Source of the DNA: Celeribacter baekdonensis
Lineage (GTDB): Bacteria > Pseudomonadota > Alphaproteobacteria > Rhodobacterales > Rhodobacteraceae
Length of the DNA: 64,000 nucleotides
Assembly: GCF_003047105.1 (NCBI RefSeq)
Contig: NZ_CP028475.1
Span: forward strand, 1,364,001 to 1,428,000
Direction of reading: 5' to 3'
The notes under the pieces were generated by a model. That model saw only the letters and a list, made by a program, of their open reading frames with translations. It had not been told where the DNA came from and did no database searches. This document shows positions 18,018 through 26,376 of this stretch, one piece after another; the first letter of the stretch is position 1, and every line of letters starts with the position of its first letter. A program made the position numbers and the translations under genes.

Positions 18018-19001
18018 TTATTTCATCGCAGCATCGGTGATCTCAAGCGTGTAGGCCCCCACCGGTTCTTTGGTGATGACCGGATCGGAGCCGCCCGACA
18101 GCAAGGAGGCCACCGTGCGCTCATAATCAGCCACGTCCAAAGACCCGTCCGAACCGTCAAGCAGTTTCGCCACTTCGGTCATCATGCGGACCTGATGGGT
18201 CATGGTCTGCGCGCCGGTTTCATCATATTCCAGAACGATCTCGGCGGCTTCTTCCGGGTTGGCGGCCGCATACGTCCAGCCCTCCATCGAGGCTTTCACA
18301 AAGCGCGCCATTTTGTCTTTGAACGCTTCATCCGTCAGACTGTCTTCGAGCACATAAAGACCATCTTCGAGCGTGGCGACGCCTTGGTCTTCGTATTTGA
18401 AAGTGATCAGATCGTCGGCAGAAATGCCCGCGTCAATCACCTGCCAATACTCGTTATAGGTCATGGTGGAGATACAGGCGGCCTGTTTTTGCAACAGCGG
18501 ATCGACGTTAAAGCCCTGTTTCAAAACGGTTACGCCACCCTCGGAGCCATCGGTCGCAATCCCCAGTTTGCCCATCCAGGACAGGAACGGATATTCGTTG
18601 CCATAGAACCAAACGCCAAGCGTTTTGCCCGGGAAATCTTCGGGCCCGGTGATGCCGCTTTCTTTGAGACAGGTCAGCATCATGCCCGAGGATTTGTACG
18701 GCTGGGCAATATTTACAACCGGTGCGCCGTTTTCACGCGCGGCCAAGGCCGAAGGCATCCAATCGACCATCACGTCGGCCCCGCCCCCCAACAAAACCTG
18801 CACAGGGGCCACATCCGGGCCACCCGGTTTGATCGTCACATTCAGGTCTTCGGCCTCATAAAACCCTTTTTCAAGAGCCACATAGTAGCCGGCGAATTGC
18901 GCCTGCGTCACCCATTTGAGTTGCAGCGTCACATCATCAGCGGCGAATGCAGCAGAGCTCATAGCGGCCAGAGCGGCAGCGCTCGTCAGTAGCTTTTTCA
19001 T
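18018..19001 (-). CDS. NMT1/THI5-like substrate-binding protein, probable pyrimidine importer
   Basis: 327-aa periplasmic protein of the ABC importer family that binds thiamine-precursor pyrimidines, nitrate/sulfonates and riboflavin-like rings. Signal peptide MKKLLTSAAALAAMSSAAFA, mature start ADDVTLQLKW. Start at 19001 is supported by GGAGG about eleven bases upstream. Last gene of an operon with two permeases, an ATPase, dihydropyrimidinase and a carbamoylase-type hydrolase, so uracil, thymine or a related pyrimidine (or dihydropyrimidine/hydantoin) is the likely ligand. Two cysteines (LTCLKES and AACIST) are present. Confidence 0.85.
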   Translation of the reverse strand: MKKLLTSAAALAAMSSAAFAADDVTLQLKWVTQAQFAGYYVALEKGFYEAEDLNVTIKPGGPDVAPVQVLLGGGADVMVDWMPSALAARENGAPVVNIAQPYKSSGMMLTCLKESGITGPEDFPGKTLGVWFYGNEYPFLSWMGKLGIATDGSEGGVTVLKQGFNVDPLLQKQAACISTMTYNEYWQVIDAGISADDLITFKYEDQGVATLEDGLYVLEDSLTDEAFKDKMARFVKASMEGWTYAAANPEEAAEIVLEYDETGAQTMTHQVRMMTEVAKLLDGSDGSLDVADYERTVASLLSGGSDPVITKEPVGAYTLEITDAAMK

Positions 19002-19068
19002 CGAAATACAACCTCCAAGTTGTCGGTAATGCCGGGAGTTTGTCCCCCGGTTCATCGTCTTTGCGGAC

Positions 19069-19845
19069 TCATCCGCGTTGTGATGGGTGCCAAAAAGTCA
19101 CCCGCTTCTCGATGGCCGACACGACCCCATAAAGGGCCGTTCCGGTCACCGCGGACACGACAATTTCAGCCCAAACCATGTCGGTTGCCAAGCGTCCCAT
19201 CTCTGTCGAGATGCGAAAGCCCATGCCCCGGATGGGAGAGCCGAAATATTCAGCAACAATTGCCCCGATCAGCGCCAAAGAGGTGGCGATTTTGAGGCCA
19301 TTGAACAAAAACGGCAAGGCCGCAGGCCCGCGCAATTTCAGCAATGTTTGCGTGTGCGAGGCGGCGTAAGTGCGCATCAAATCCCGCTGCATCATATCCA
19401 CGGCGGCCAAACCGCCCAGCATGTTTACCAGCATCGGAAAGAACACCATCACCGCAACCACCGCCGCTTTTGAGTGCCAATCAAAGCCGAACCACATCAC
19501 CATGATCGGCGCGAGGCCGACGATAGGCAATGCGGCAAAAAAGTTGGCCACGGGCAAAAGACCGCGTTTCAAAAACACAAATCGGTCGATGATCACAGCC
19601 AAGATCAGTGCCGCCAATGTGCCCATCCAAAGACCGTTGAGCGCACCTTTGACCACGGTTTGCACCCAGTCTTCCCAAAGCGTTGGACCCGACCTCAGGA
19701 TCGCGGCAAAAATGGCCGAAGGCGGCGGCAAGATGGCGGGGGAAACGTCAAACAGGCGCACGCCAACCTCCCACAAAACGAGGACCAAGACCCCAAATCC
19801 CAGCGGCCAAAGCACCTGTTCGGCGCGTGTATCAGAGCGGTTCAT
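19069..19845 (-). CDS. ABC transporter permease, pyrimidine importer
   Basis: 258-aa BPD-type inner-membrane permease (SsuC/TauC/ThiX-like), about six membrane segments. The EAA loop lies around LMRTYAASHTQTLLKLRGPAALPFLFNGLK. Its start overlaps the end of the second permease gene by four bases, so the two are coupled. Partner of 19842-20711 in a probably heterodimeric channel for a pyrimidine-type substrate. Confidence 0.9.
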   Translation of the reverse strand: MNRSDTRAEQVLWPLGFGVLVLVLWEVGVRLFDVSPAILPPPSAIFAAILRSGPTLWEDWVQTVVKGALNGLWMGTLAALILAVIIDRFVFLKRGLLPVANFFAALPIVGLAPIMVMWFGFDWHSKAAVVAVMVFFPMLVNMLGGLAAVDMMQRDLMRTYAASHTQTLLKLRGPAALPFLFNGLKIATSLALIGAIVAEYFGSPIRGMGFRISTEMGRLATDMVWAEIVVSAVTGTALYGVVSAIEKRVTFWHPSQRG

Positions 19846-20711
19846 AACGCACGCCCTCCCATCAGATGTCGGGCGCCTTTTTCAAAGCTGCCGACAAGGA
19901 AAATCAAAAGCCCGGCCAAGATCGCCGCCGCAAACAGCGCCGCCCACATGATCATCGGCTCGCCAAACTGCGACCCGATCAACATCCGCGCCCCTAGGCC
20001 CGAAATGGCGCTGGTCGACAATTCCGCCACCACCGCGCCGACGAAAGATGCGGCCACGGCGACTTTGAGCGAGGCAAAGAAATAGGGCATAGATGAGGGC
20101 AAGCGCAGTTTCCAAAACACATCGCTTTGGCGTGCGCCATAGGTGCGCAACAGGTCAAGTTGCATCTGATCCGGGCTAGTTAAACCTTTGACCATACTCA
20201 CCAAAACCGGGTAAAAGCTGAGATAGGCGGCGATGATGGCCTTGGGCACCATCAAGGTCCCGGTCCCCACCGCATTTGAGAGCACCACGATGATTGGGGC
20301 AAGTGCGACGATCGGAATGGTCTGTGAAATGATCGCCCAAGGCATCAAGGTCAGCCGCCCGACACGGCTCAACACGATCACCGTGGCCAGCGCCACACCG
20401 ATCACAATGCCAAAGACAAAGCCCAAAAGCGTGGTTTTGAGCGTGATCATGCCCTGATAGACCATCGAGCGTTTCGAGGTGATTTTCTTTTCAACTGTGG
20501 TCTTCCAAAGCTCGCTGGCAATCTGATGCGGCGCGGGCAAAAGCGGCCGCGTTTGCTGCATCGTGTCACTGAGCAGGTCGGAAAACGTCACCTCCGTGCC
20601 CGCCCGCGCGGCTTGGTCATAGGTCCAGGTGCTGTTCATTTTAAACGCGGCACCGTACCAGATCACGATCAACACAGCGACAACTGTGAGGATGGGAAGG
20701 ATGTTTTTCAT
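19842..20711 (-). CDS. ABC transporter permease, pyrimidine importer
   Basis: 289-aa BPD-type permease with a longer N-terminal periplasmic segment (residues ~25-80, including TWTYDQAARAGTEVTFSDLL) than its partner, and an EAA loop LLRTYGARQSDVFWKLRLPSSMPYFFASLK. Overlaps the ATPase gene by four bases upstream and the other permease by four bases downstream. Same importer as 18018-21484. Confidence 0.9.
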   Translation of the reverse strand: MKNILPILTVVAVLIVIWYGAAFKMNSTWTYDQAARAGTEVTFSDLLSDTMQQTRPLLPAPHQIASELWKTTVEKKITSKRSMVYQGMITLKTTLLGFVFGIVIGVALATVIVLSRVGRLTLMPWAIISQTIPIVALAPIIVVLSNAVGTGTLMVPKAIIAAYLSFYPVLVSMVKGLTSPDQMQLDLLRTYGARQSDVFWKLRLPSSMPYFFASLKVAVAASFVGAVVAELSTSAISGLGARMLIGSQFGEPMIMWAALFAAAILAGLLIFLVGSFEKGARHLMGGRAL

Positions 20712-21484
20712 GCGTCATGCCCCGCGCGCAGGCCCTCACGCACCCGATGGGCGATTTTGATAAACTCTTCGCTGTCACGAATGTCCAAGGGACGATCTGG
20801 TGGCAGGGTCGATTCAATCACATCGGTGATCCGCCCCGGACGCGGGCTCATCACCACGATCTTGGTCGATAGATACACCGCCTCGGGGATCGAATGGGTG
20901 ACAAAACCGATGGTCTTTTGCGTCGCGGCCCAGAGTTTCAACAGCTCCTCATTAAGCTTGTCGCGCACAATCTCATCCAGCGCCCCAAAGGGTTCGTCCA
21001 TCAGCAAAATATCGGCATCAAAAGCCAGCGCGCGGGCAATAGAGGCGCGTTGTTGCATCCCGCCGGAGAGCTGCCACGGGAATTTTTTGCCAAACCCGCG
21101 CAGATCGACCAGATCCAGCACCCGATCAACATGACCTTTCCACTCCGATTTCGGAAAGCCCATGATTTCAAGCGGCAATTGGATATTGCCGCGAATGGTG
21201 CGCCAAGGATAAAGTCCCGCCGCCTGAAAGACGTAGCCATAAGCCCTTGATTTACGGGCCTCTTCCGGGGTTAACCCGTTAACGGTCAAAGCCCCGCCCG
21301 TCGGCGTTTCAAGCCCGGCAATACAACGCAAAAACGTCGTTTTGCCACAGCCAGATGGCCCGATAAAAGAGACGAAATCGCCCTTGTTGATCTCAAGATT
21401 CACATCCTTGAGCGCATGCACCGGCCCATCATTGGTCTGGAACGTCAGGTCCACGCCCTTGGCATCAATCACTGGCTTTTTCAT
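20708..21484 (-). CDS. ABC transporter ATP-binding protein, pyrimidine importer
   Basis: 258-aa ATPase (SsuB/TauB/ThiZ-like). Walker A GPSGCGKTT about residues 42-50, signature LSGGMQQRASIARAL, Walker B LLMDEPFGALD, switch His in GFVTHSIPEAV. Start at 21484 (MKKPVIDAKG) is preferred over 21523 because GAGGGAA lies about 8-10 bases before it. Energises the importer encoded immediately downstream; lies 92 bases after dihydropyrimidinase in the same direction. Confidence 0.92.
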   Translation of the reverse strand: MKKPVIDAKGVDLTFQTNDGPVHALKDVNLEINKGDFVSFIGPSGCGKTTFLRCIAGLETPTGGALTVNGLTPEEARKSRAYGYVFQAAGLYPWRTIRGNIQLPLEIMGFPKSEWKGHVDRVLDLVDLRGFGKKFPWQLSGGMQQRASIARALAFDADILLMDEPFGALDEIVRDKLNEELLKLWAATQKTIGFVTHSIPEAVYLSTKIVVMSPRPGRITDVIESTLPPDRPLDIRDSEEFIKIAHRVREGLRAGHDA

Positions 21485-21576
21485 TTTATATTTTCCCTCG
21501 CTCTGGCTCTTATGCTGGAGCAATCCCTGTTGGCGGGCGGGCCGTTGTTCAGCCCTGCCCTTTTATTTTCAATACC

Positions 21577-23031
21577 TTAGACGCCCGTCGCCGGAATACC
21601 TGTGCGCACCACAGGACGCGGGGCAGTCAGTTCTTTCCATTTCGAGAGGGCTGTGTTCACCGTCGCATTGGCATCGCGGGCGACGAATTCACCATGGCCC
21701 TCTTTTGCCTTCAATTCCCCCCTGTCGACGGCCACATATCCGCGGGTCAAAACGTACCGTGGCAAGGCCGTGACCTCGATCCCCTCGAACACGTTGTAAT
21801 CAATCGCGGAGGCTTGCGTATCCGCCGAAATCACTTTCGACATCGACGGGTCCATCACCACAATATCCGCATCTGCGCCGACCAGAATCGCCCCCTTTTT
21901 CGGGTAACAATTCAAAATCTTAGCGATGTTGGTTGAGGTCACAGCGACGAATTCATTCATCGTGATCCGCCCGGTCTCGACGCCCATGGTCCACAGCACC
22001 GGAAGCCGATCCTCAAGCCCGCCCGTGCCGTTCGGGATCTTGGAAAAATCACCAACGCCATAGCGTTTTTGATCGGTGGTAAAGGCGCAGTGATCGGTCG
22101 CGACACAGGACAAAGTGCCCGACGCAAGACCGGCCCAGAGGCTGTCTTGGTGTTTTTTGTTGCGGAACGGCGGCGACATCACCCGGCGTGCGGCGTGGTC
22201 CCAATCTTCGTTGAAATACTCCGACTCGTCCAAGACCAAATGCTGGATCAAAGGTTCGCCCCAGACCCGTTTGCCATTCATTTTCGCCCGGCGGATCGCC
22301 TCATGTGCCTCTTCGCACGAGGTGTGAACGACATAAAGCGGCGCGCCCGCCATATCGGCCAACATGATCGCGCGGTTGGTCGCCTCACCCTCAACCTGCG
22401 GCGGGCGGGAATAGGCGTGGGCCTCGGGACCGGTATTGCCCTCGGCCAAAAGTTGCGCCGTCAATTCGGCCACCACATCGCCATTTTCGGCATGAACCAA
22501 AGGCGTCGCGCCCAATTCGGCGCAGCGCTTGAACGAGGCATAAAGCTCATCATCATTCACCATCAACGCGCCTTTATAGGCGAGGAAGTGTTTGAATGTA
22601 TTGATACCTTTTTCCTCGGTGATGAGTTTCATCTCATCAAACACCTGCTCTCCCCACCACGTGATCGCCATGTGGTAAGAGTAATCACAGGCCGCCTGAC
22701 CGGATTTATTGTCCCAGACTTTAAGGCTATCCAAAAGGCTCTCACCCGGACTTGGCAGGCAGAAATCCACCACCATTGTCGTCCCGCCCGCCAAAGCGGC
22801 GCGAGTGCCAGAGGCAAAATCATCGGCGGAATAGGTGCCCATAAACGGCATTTCGAGGTGCGTGTGCGGGTCAATCCCGCCCGGCATGATGAAACACCCG
22901 ATCGCATCCAAAATCTCATCGCCCGACAGGTCCGGCCCGATCTCAACGATCACACCCTCCTCGATTTTCACATCGGCCTTATAGGTCAGATCGGCGGTGA
23001 CAACCGTGCCGCCTTTGATCACCTTGCTCAT
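21577..23031 (-). CDS. hydA: Dihydropyrimidinase
   Basis: 484-aa cytoplasmic zinc amidohydrolase that opens dihydrouracil/dihydrothymine to N-carbamoyl-beta-amino acids, the second step of reductive pyrimidine breakdown. The metal motif GGIDPHTHLEMPF (His57, His59), the carbamylated lysine in FLAYKG (about Lys153), and the later His in LVHAENGD are in place; length is typical. Lies between the carbamoylase-type gene and the importer in one transcript, with PreTA for step one nearby. D-hydantoinases are close relatives, but the cluster points to the pyrimidine role. Confidence 0.94.
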   Translation of the reverse strand: MSKVIKGGTVVTADLTYKADVKIEEGVIVEIGPDLSGDEILDAIGCFIMPGGIDPHTHLEMPFMGTYSADDFASGTRAALAGGTTMVVDFCLPSPGESLLDSLKVWDNKSGQAACDYSYHMAITWWGEQVFDEMKLITEEKGINTFKHFLAYKGALMVNDDELYASFKRCAELGATPLVHAENGDVVAELTAQLLAEGNTGPEAHAYSRPPQVEGEATNRAIMLADMAGAPLYVVHTSCEEAHEAIRRAKMNGKRVWGEPLIQHLVLDESEYFNEDWDHAARRVMSPPFRNKKHQDSLWAGLASGTLSCVATDHCAFTTDQKRYGVGDFSKIPNGTGGLEDRLPVLWTMGVETGRITMNEFVAVTSTNIAKILNCYPKKGAILVGADADIVVMDPSMSKVISADTQASAIDYNVFEGIEVTALPRYVLTRGYVAVDRGELKAKEGHGEFVARDANATVNTALSKWKELTAPRPVVRTGIPATGV

Positions 23032-23104
23032 GACTTCACTCCTTGTGGCTCGGACGAGGCCGCGCGCGCCTCAGTCTCTTTTGTCTTTAAATATCCTCGG
23101 GAGC

Positions 23105-23124
23105 ACGAGGGGCGAGCCCCTCGT
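23105..23124. repeat. Intercistronic hairpin in the pyrimidine operon
   Basis: ACGAGGGG / CCCCTCGT with a CGAG loop, in the 105-base gap between the hydrolase and dihydropyrimidinase genes. No T-run; probably a transcript-stability element or a short intergenic repeat. Confidence 0.45.
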
Positions 23125-23136
23125 CCCTGCCCGCAT

Positions 23137-24387
23137 TCAGTCTACAATCTGAGCGGTCTCCAAAACCGCATGCAACAACACATCGGTGCCCGCCGCCGCC
23201 CATGCCGGGCTGATCTCTTCGGCCTCATTGTGGGACAGGCCGTCCACACAGGGGCACATGATCATCGCGGTCGGTGCAACATCGTTGATCCAACAGGCAT
23301 CGTGCCCCGCGCCGGAGACGATATCCATATGGCTATAGCCCAGCCGTTCGGCGGCATTGCGGACCGCGCCCACCAAAGTCTCATCAAAGGCGGGTGGTTC
23401 GAATTGGCCGGAAATTTCCGAGCTGAACGTGACCCCGATCTCCTCACAAAGTTTTGGCGCGCGTTCATAATACTCCGCCTCCATCGCATGCAGCACATCC
23501 GGCAAATGCGACCGGAAATCGACGGTAAACACCACCTTTCCAGGGATCACATTGCGCGAATTGGGGTACACGTCGATGTGGCCAATGGCGCCCACCGCGC
23601 CCGGTTGATGTTTCATCGCGATCTCATGGACCAATTCGGTCAAAAGCGCCAAACCACGTCCGGCGTTTTTGCGCATATGCATCGGCGTCGAACCGGTGTG
23701 GCTGTCCTTGCCCTCAACCGTACATTCGATCCAACGCAGGCCCTGACCGTGCGTCACGACGCCAATATCCTTGCCCTCGGCCTCCAAAATAGGGCCCTGT
23801 TCAATGTGCAATTCGAACATCGCATGCATCTTGCGCGCACCGACTGTTTCGTCCCCGACCCAGCCGATACGTTTCAATTCATCGCCAAATTTCAATCCCT
23901 TGGCATCCACGCGATCATAGGCCCAATCCTGTTCATGCTTGCCCGCGAACACGCCGGAGGCCAACATGGCGGGGGCAAACCGGGTGCCCTCTTCGTTGGT
24001 CCAGTTGGTCAGCACGATCGGGTGTTTGGTTTTGATACCCAGATCATTCATCGTGCGCACGGCCTCTAAGCCGCCCAGCACGCCCAAAATGCCATCATAT
24101 TTGCCGCCCGTTGGTTGCGTGTCGAGATGCGAGCCCATGTAAACTGGCAGTGCCTCCGGGTCCGTGCCCGCACGCGTCATAAACATATTGCCCATCGTGT
24201 CGACACCCATGGTCATCCCGGCCGCTTCGCACCATGTCTGAAACAAGGCACGGCCTTGGGCATCCTCATCGGTCAGCGTCTGACGATTGTTGCCACCCGC
24301 GATCCCAGGGCCAATCTTGGCCATCTCCATGAGGCTCTCCCAAAGGCGTTCGGAATTGATTTTGAGGTTTTCGCCGGGTGCCGACAT
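23137..24387 (-). CDS. Zn-dependent carbamoylase-family hydrolase, probable beta-ureidopropionase
   Basis: 416-aa M20-type amidase of the hydantoinase/carbamoylase family. Metal and active-site motifs GSHLDTQPTGGKYDG, NEEGTRFAPAMLASG and SGAGHDACWI are intact. Relatives split N-carbamoyl-beta-alanine, N-carbamoyl-L-amino acids or allantoate. First gene of the operon with dihydropyrimidinase and the importer, next to a RutR box, so hydrolysis of N-carbamoyl-beta-alanine (third step of the reductive pyrimidine pathway, releasing beta-alanine, CO2 and ammonia) is the best reading. AAAGGAAAG precedes the ATG. Confidence 0.9.
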   Translation of the reverse strand: MSAPGENLKINSERLWESLMEMAKIGPGIAGGNNRQTLTDEDAQGRALFQTWCEAAGMTMGVDTMGNMFMTRAGTDPEALPVYMGSHLDTQPTGGKYDGILGVLGGLEAVRTMNDLGIKTKHPIVLTNWTNEEGTRFAPAMLASGVFAGKHEQDWAYDRVDAKGLKFGDELKRIGWVGDETVGARKMHAMFELHIEQGPILEAEGKDIGVVTHGQGLRWIECTVEGKDSHTGSTPMHMRKNAGRGLALLTELVHEIAMKHQPGAVGAIGHIDVYPNSRNVIPGKVVFTVDFRSHLPDVLHAMEAEYYERAPKLCEEIGVTFSSEISGQFEPPAFDETLVGAVRNAAERLGYSHMDIVSGAGHDACWINDVAPTAMIMCPCVDGLSHNEAEEISPAWAAAGTDVLLHAVLETAQIVD

Positions 24388-24690
24388 GGGTCTTTCCTTT
24401 CGTTCATCAAATCATTTGGGCGATGGACCCGCCCGCCTGTGCTTTGCTCGTCTTGGTCACAGTCTGCTCAGGTGGGGCACGCCGCGCATCGCGCATGGTC
24501 TTGACCTACCCTCAGCAGATTTGACCATTCGGTCAAGAGAAACACTAACAGGAACATTCAGTCTCAAAACCGTACATCTGCCGAAAAACCATGCAAACGA
24601 ACCATAAGTCCGGTTTTAAGGCGATTCCCCCTTCGGTTTGGCGTTTTTTTTAGCAATTATAGACAGACTAACGCGAGAGGATCGGGGCGG
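24388..24690. other. Divergent regulatory region carrying a RutR box
   Basis: 303 bases between the pyrimidine operon (minus) and the rutR-like gene (plus). The operator at 24522-24537 is the only element I can assign; no small ORF is supported. Confidence 0.6.
24522..24537. promoter_or_regulatory. RutR operator TTGACCATTCGGTCAA
   Basis: Inverted repeat TTGACC...GGTCAA of 16 bases, matching the E. coli RutR consensus TTGACCAnnTGGTCAA at all but one of the fixed positions. It sits between the RutR-like gene and the pyrimidine catabolic operon that RutR would be expected to control. Confidence 0.88.
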
Positions 24691-25323
24691 ATGAGAATCG
24701 AACAAAAAATGCCGGGACGGCAACCACGCACAAGAATACAAAAAAAGAACACGGAGACCATATTGGAAGCCGCTTTAGAGGTGTTTTCTCAACATGGGTT
24801 TCGTGGGGCAACGCTGGATCAAATTGCCAAGGCCGCGGGTCTCTCAAAACCCAATCTACTCTATTATTTCCCCTCGAAAGTCGCCATTCACCGCGCTTTG
24901 ATCGACGGGTTGATGAAAACCTGGCTCGACCCGTTGCGTGAAATGAAGGCGGATGGTGATCCTGTCGAGGAGGTCATTGCCTATGTTTTGCGCAAATTGG
25001 AAATGGCGCGGGAGTTCCCGCGTGAAAGCCGCCTGTTTGCCAATGAGATCGTGCAAGGCGCGCCAAACATCATGGACAAGATCGAAGGCGAGCTGAAAAA
25101 TCTGGTCGAAGAAAAGGCGGCGGTGATCGAAGGCTGGATTGAGGAGGGGAAAATCGCCCCCAGCAATCCCTATCACCTGATCTTTTCGATCTGGTCCACG
25201 ACCCAGCATTACGCCGATTTCGACGCTCAAATTCGCGGCATTCTGCATCCGGAGGGGGACGCGCATTTCGAACAGGCGCGGCAGCATTTGGAAACCCTGT
25301 TCCGCCGAATGTTGACGCCATAA
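24691..25323 (+). CDS. rutR: TetR-family regulator RutR
   Basis: 210 aa. N-terminal TetR helix-turn-helix at about residues 35-65 (GATLDQIAKAAGLSKPNLLYYFPSK) and a C-terminal ligand domain with the RutR-type pattern LDPLREM, FANEIVQGAP and HLIFSIWSTTQHYADF. In E. coli RutR senses uracil/thymine and releases its TTGACC-n4-GGTCAA operator; that site lies 154 bases upstream of the start, in the region shared with the divergent pyrimidine operon. It therefore probably represses pyrimidine breakdown and itself until uracil appears. Confidence 0.93.
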   Translation: MRIEQKMPGRQPRTRIQKKNTETILEAALEVFSQHGFRGATLDQIAKAAGLSKPNLLYYFPSKVAIHRALIDGLMKTWLDPLREMKADGDPVEEVIAYVLRKLEMAREFPRESRLFANEIVQGAPNIMDKIEGELKNLVEEKAAVIEGWIEEGKIAPSNPYHLIFSIWSTTQHYADFDAQIRGILHPEGDAHFEQARQHLETLFRRMLTP

Positions 25324-25341
25324 AGGATTTGGAAACAAAAG

Positions 25342-25360
25342 CGCGCCGCCAGAAGGCGCG
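25342..25360 (+). terminator. Possible hairpin after rutR
   Basis: CGCGCC / GGCGCG with a seven-base loop, about 20 bases past the rutR stop. No T-run; weak candidate. Confidence 0.3.
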
Positions 25361-25474
25361 GCAGGATGAGTCGCGTTAACCAAAAGCAAATATTTCTGTG
25401 GGTCTTAACCCTTGGAAAACCATAATCCGTTATAAAGGACAGTGTGGGGGCTCCTGAAAAGAAGGAGCACGAGC

Positions 25475-26107
25475 ATGACCAACGTAGCGGGAGTGCCAGC
25501 CTTTGGGGGAGGTGGTTTTGCCTTTAGACAGCCACCCGATCCGCCAAGGCCCGCTGTGCCTCAGGTCGCTCAAACGGCGACAGATGGCTCAGCGACATTT
25601 ACGAAAGGGAACGAGCTTCCCGGCCAGAACGGCAGCAAATACACCAAAAGTGACCCTGTGAACGAAACTGCGAATGATGCGGCGGCGCCCACATCGACGG
25701 ATGCCAAAGCTGAGGCGCAGAATCGGATCAAAGAAGATCTGCCCAAAGATATTCTGACCGGGCCAACGCCCGCGTTTCAGGCCTCTGTTCTTGAGGTCGA
25801 AAGCGATCTGCGCAATGTCATCGCTCAGCTTGAAGCCCGGCGCAATCAAGTCAGCGATGAGGCCGCCATTTCGGCTACGCCGCGTGGATCTGAGGCCCGA
25901 TCTCTGGCCGCGCAACCTTTGACATCAGAGGGCACGGGGACAGAAACCCAACGCGCTGCCGTCGCAGAAGCAACACAGGCCGAGGTGCAAAAAGACGCAA
26001 CGGAGGCCACGCAGGCCTTGGTGCAGACCTCATCAGAGGCGATGGACCCCGAGACCCGCTATGCCGGTCCGGCGGCCAACCCGCGTAGCCCGTACGATCC
26101 GGCCTAA
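25475..26107 (+). CDS. Hypothetical low-complexity protein
   Basis: 210 aa, unrecognised. Start at 25475 is chosen because AAGGAG lies seven to eight bases upstream. The first ~110 residues are rich in Pro, Gly, Ala, Asn and Thr and look disordered; a short predicted helix (TPAFQASVLEVESDLRNVIAQLEARR, about 95-120) interrupts them; the rest is Ala/Thr/Gln/Glu-rich with repeated ATQAEVQKDATEATQALVQ-like units, ending PRSPYDPA. No signal peptide or membrane segment. Base composition is like its neighbours. Similar proteins in this family of bacteria are uncharacterised; no function is proposed. Confidence 0.6.
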   Translation: MTNVAGVPAFGGGGFAFRQPPDPPRPAVPQVAQTATDGSATFTKGNELPGQNGSKYTKSDPVNETANDAAAPTSTDAKAEAQNRIKEDLPKDILTGPTPAFQASVLEVESDLRNVIAQLEARRNQVSDEAAISATPRGSEARSLAAQPLTSEGTGTETQRAAVAEATQAEVQKDATEATQALVQTSSEAMDPETRYAGPAANPRSPYDPA

Positions 26108-26283
26108 TCCCCAGCCCGCGTCAGGATGGCACGGCCTAAGCATATGATATTTTGATGTTTTATTGCCCCGAGCTTCGGCCCGGCAAGACACTCATGCGCA
26201 GGTGCCCCGATCAAGGCACCAGCATGGCGGAGCTTTGCCCCATTGGAGTATGAAAGCGCGCGCGAGATCACATGTCTCAAAGC

Positions 26284-26308
26284 TCTGGACCGGCGTGATC
26301 TGTCCAGA
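26284..26308 (-). repeat. Second hairpin downstream of preTA
   Basis: TCTGGAC / GTCCAGA, 7 bp with an 11-base loop, just beyond the main terminator-like hairpin in the direction of preTA transcription. Backup terminator or degenerate repeat. Confidence 0.35.
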
Positions 26309-26319
26309 CCGAATAAATT

Positions 26320-26348
26320 GTGCGCATCAGGACCCGCCTGATGCGCAC
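26320..26348 (-). terminator. Terminator hairpin of the preTA operon
   Basis: Perfect 12-bp stem GTGCGCATCAGG / CCTGATGCGCAC with a five-base loop, 29 bases after the preA stop and followed in the direction of transcription by AATTTATT. Confidence 0.7.
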
Positions 26349-26376
26349 GACGTCATGCACTATGTCTCGTCAGGTT

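Noticed and set aside
22069..24069. 666-codon open frame on the plus strand
   Set aside because: Mirror of dihydropyrimidinase and the carbamoylase-type gene on the other strand.
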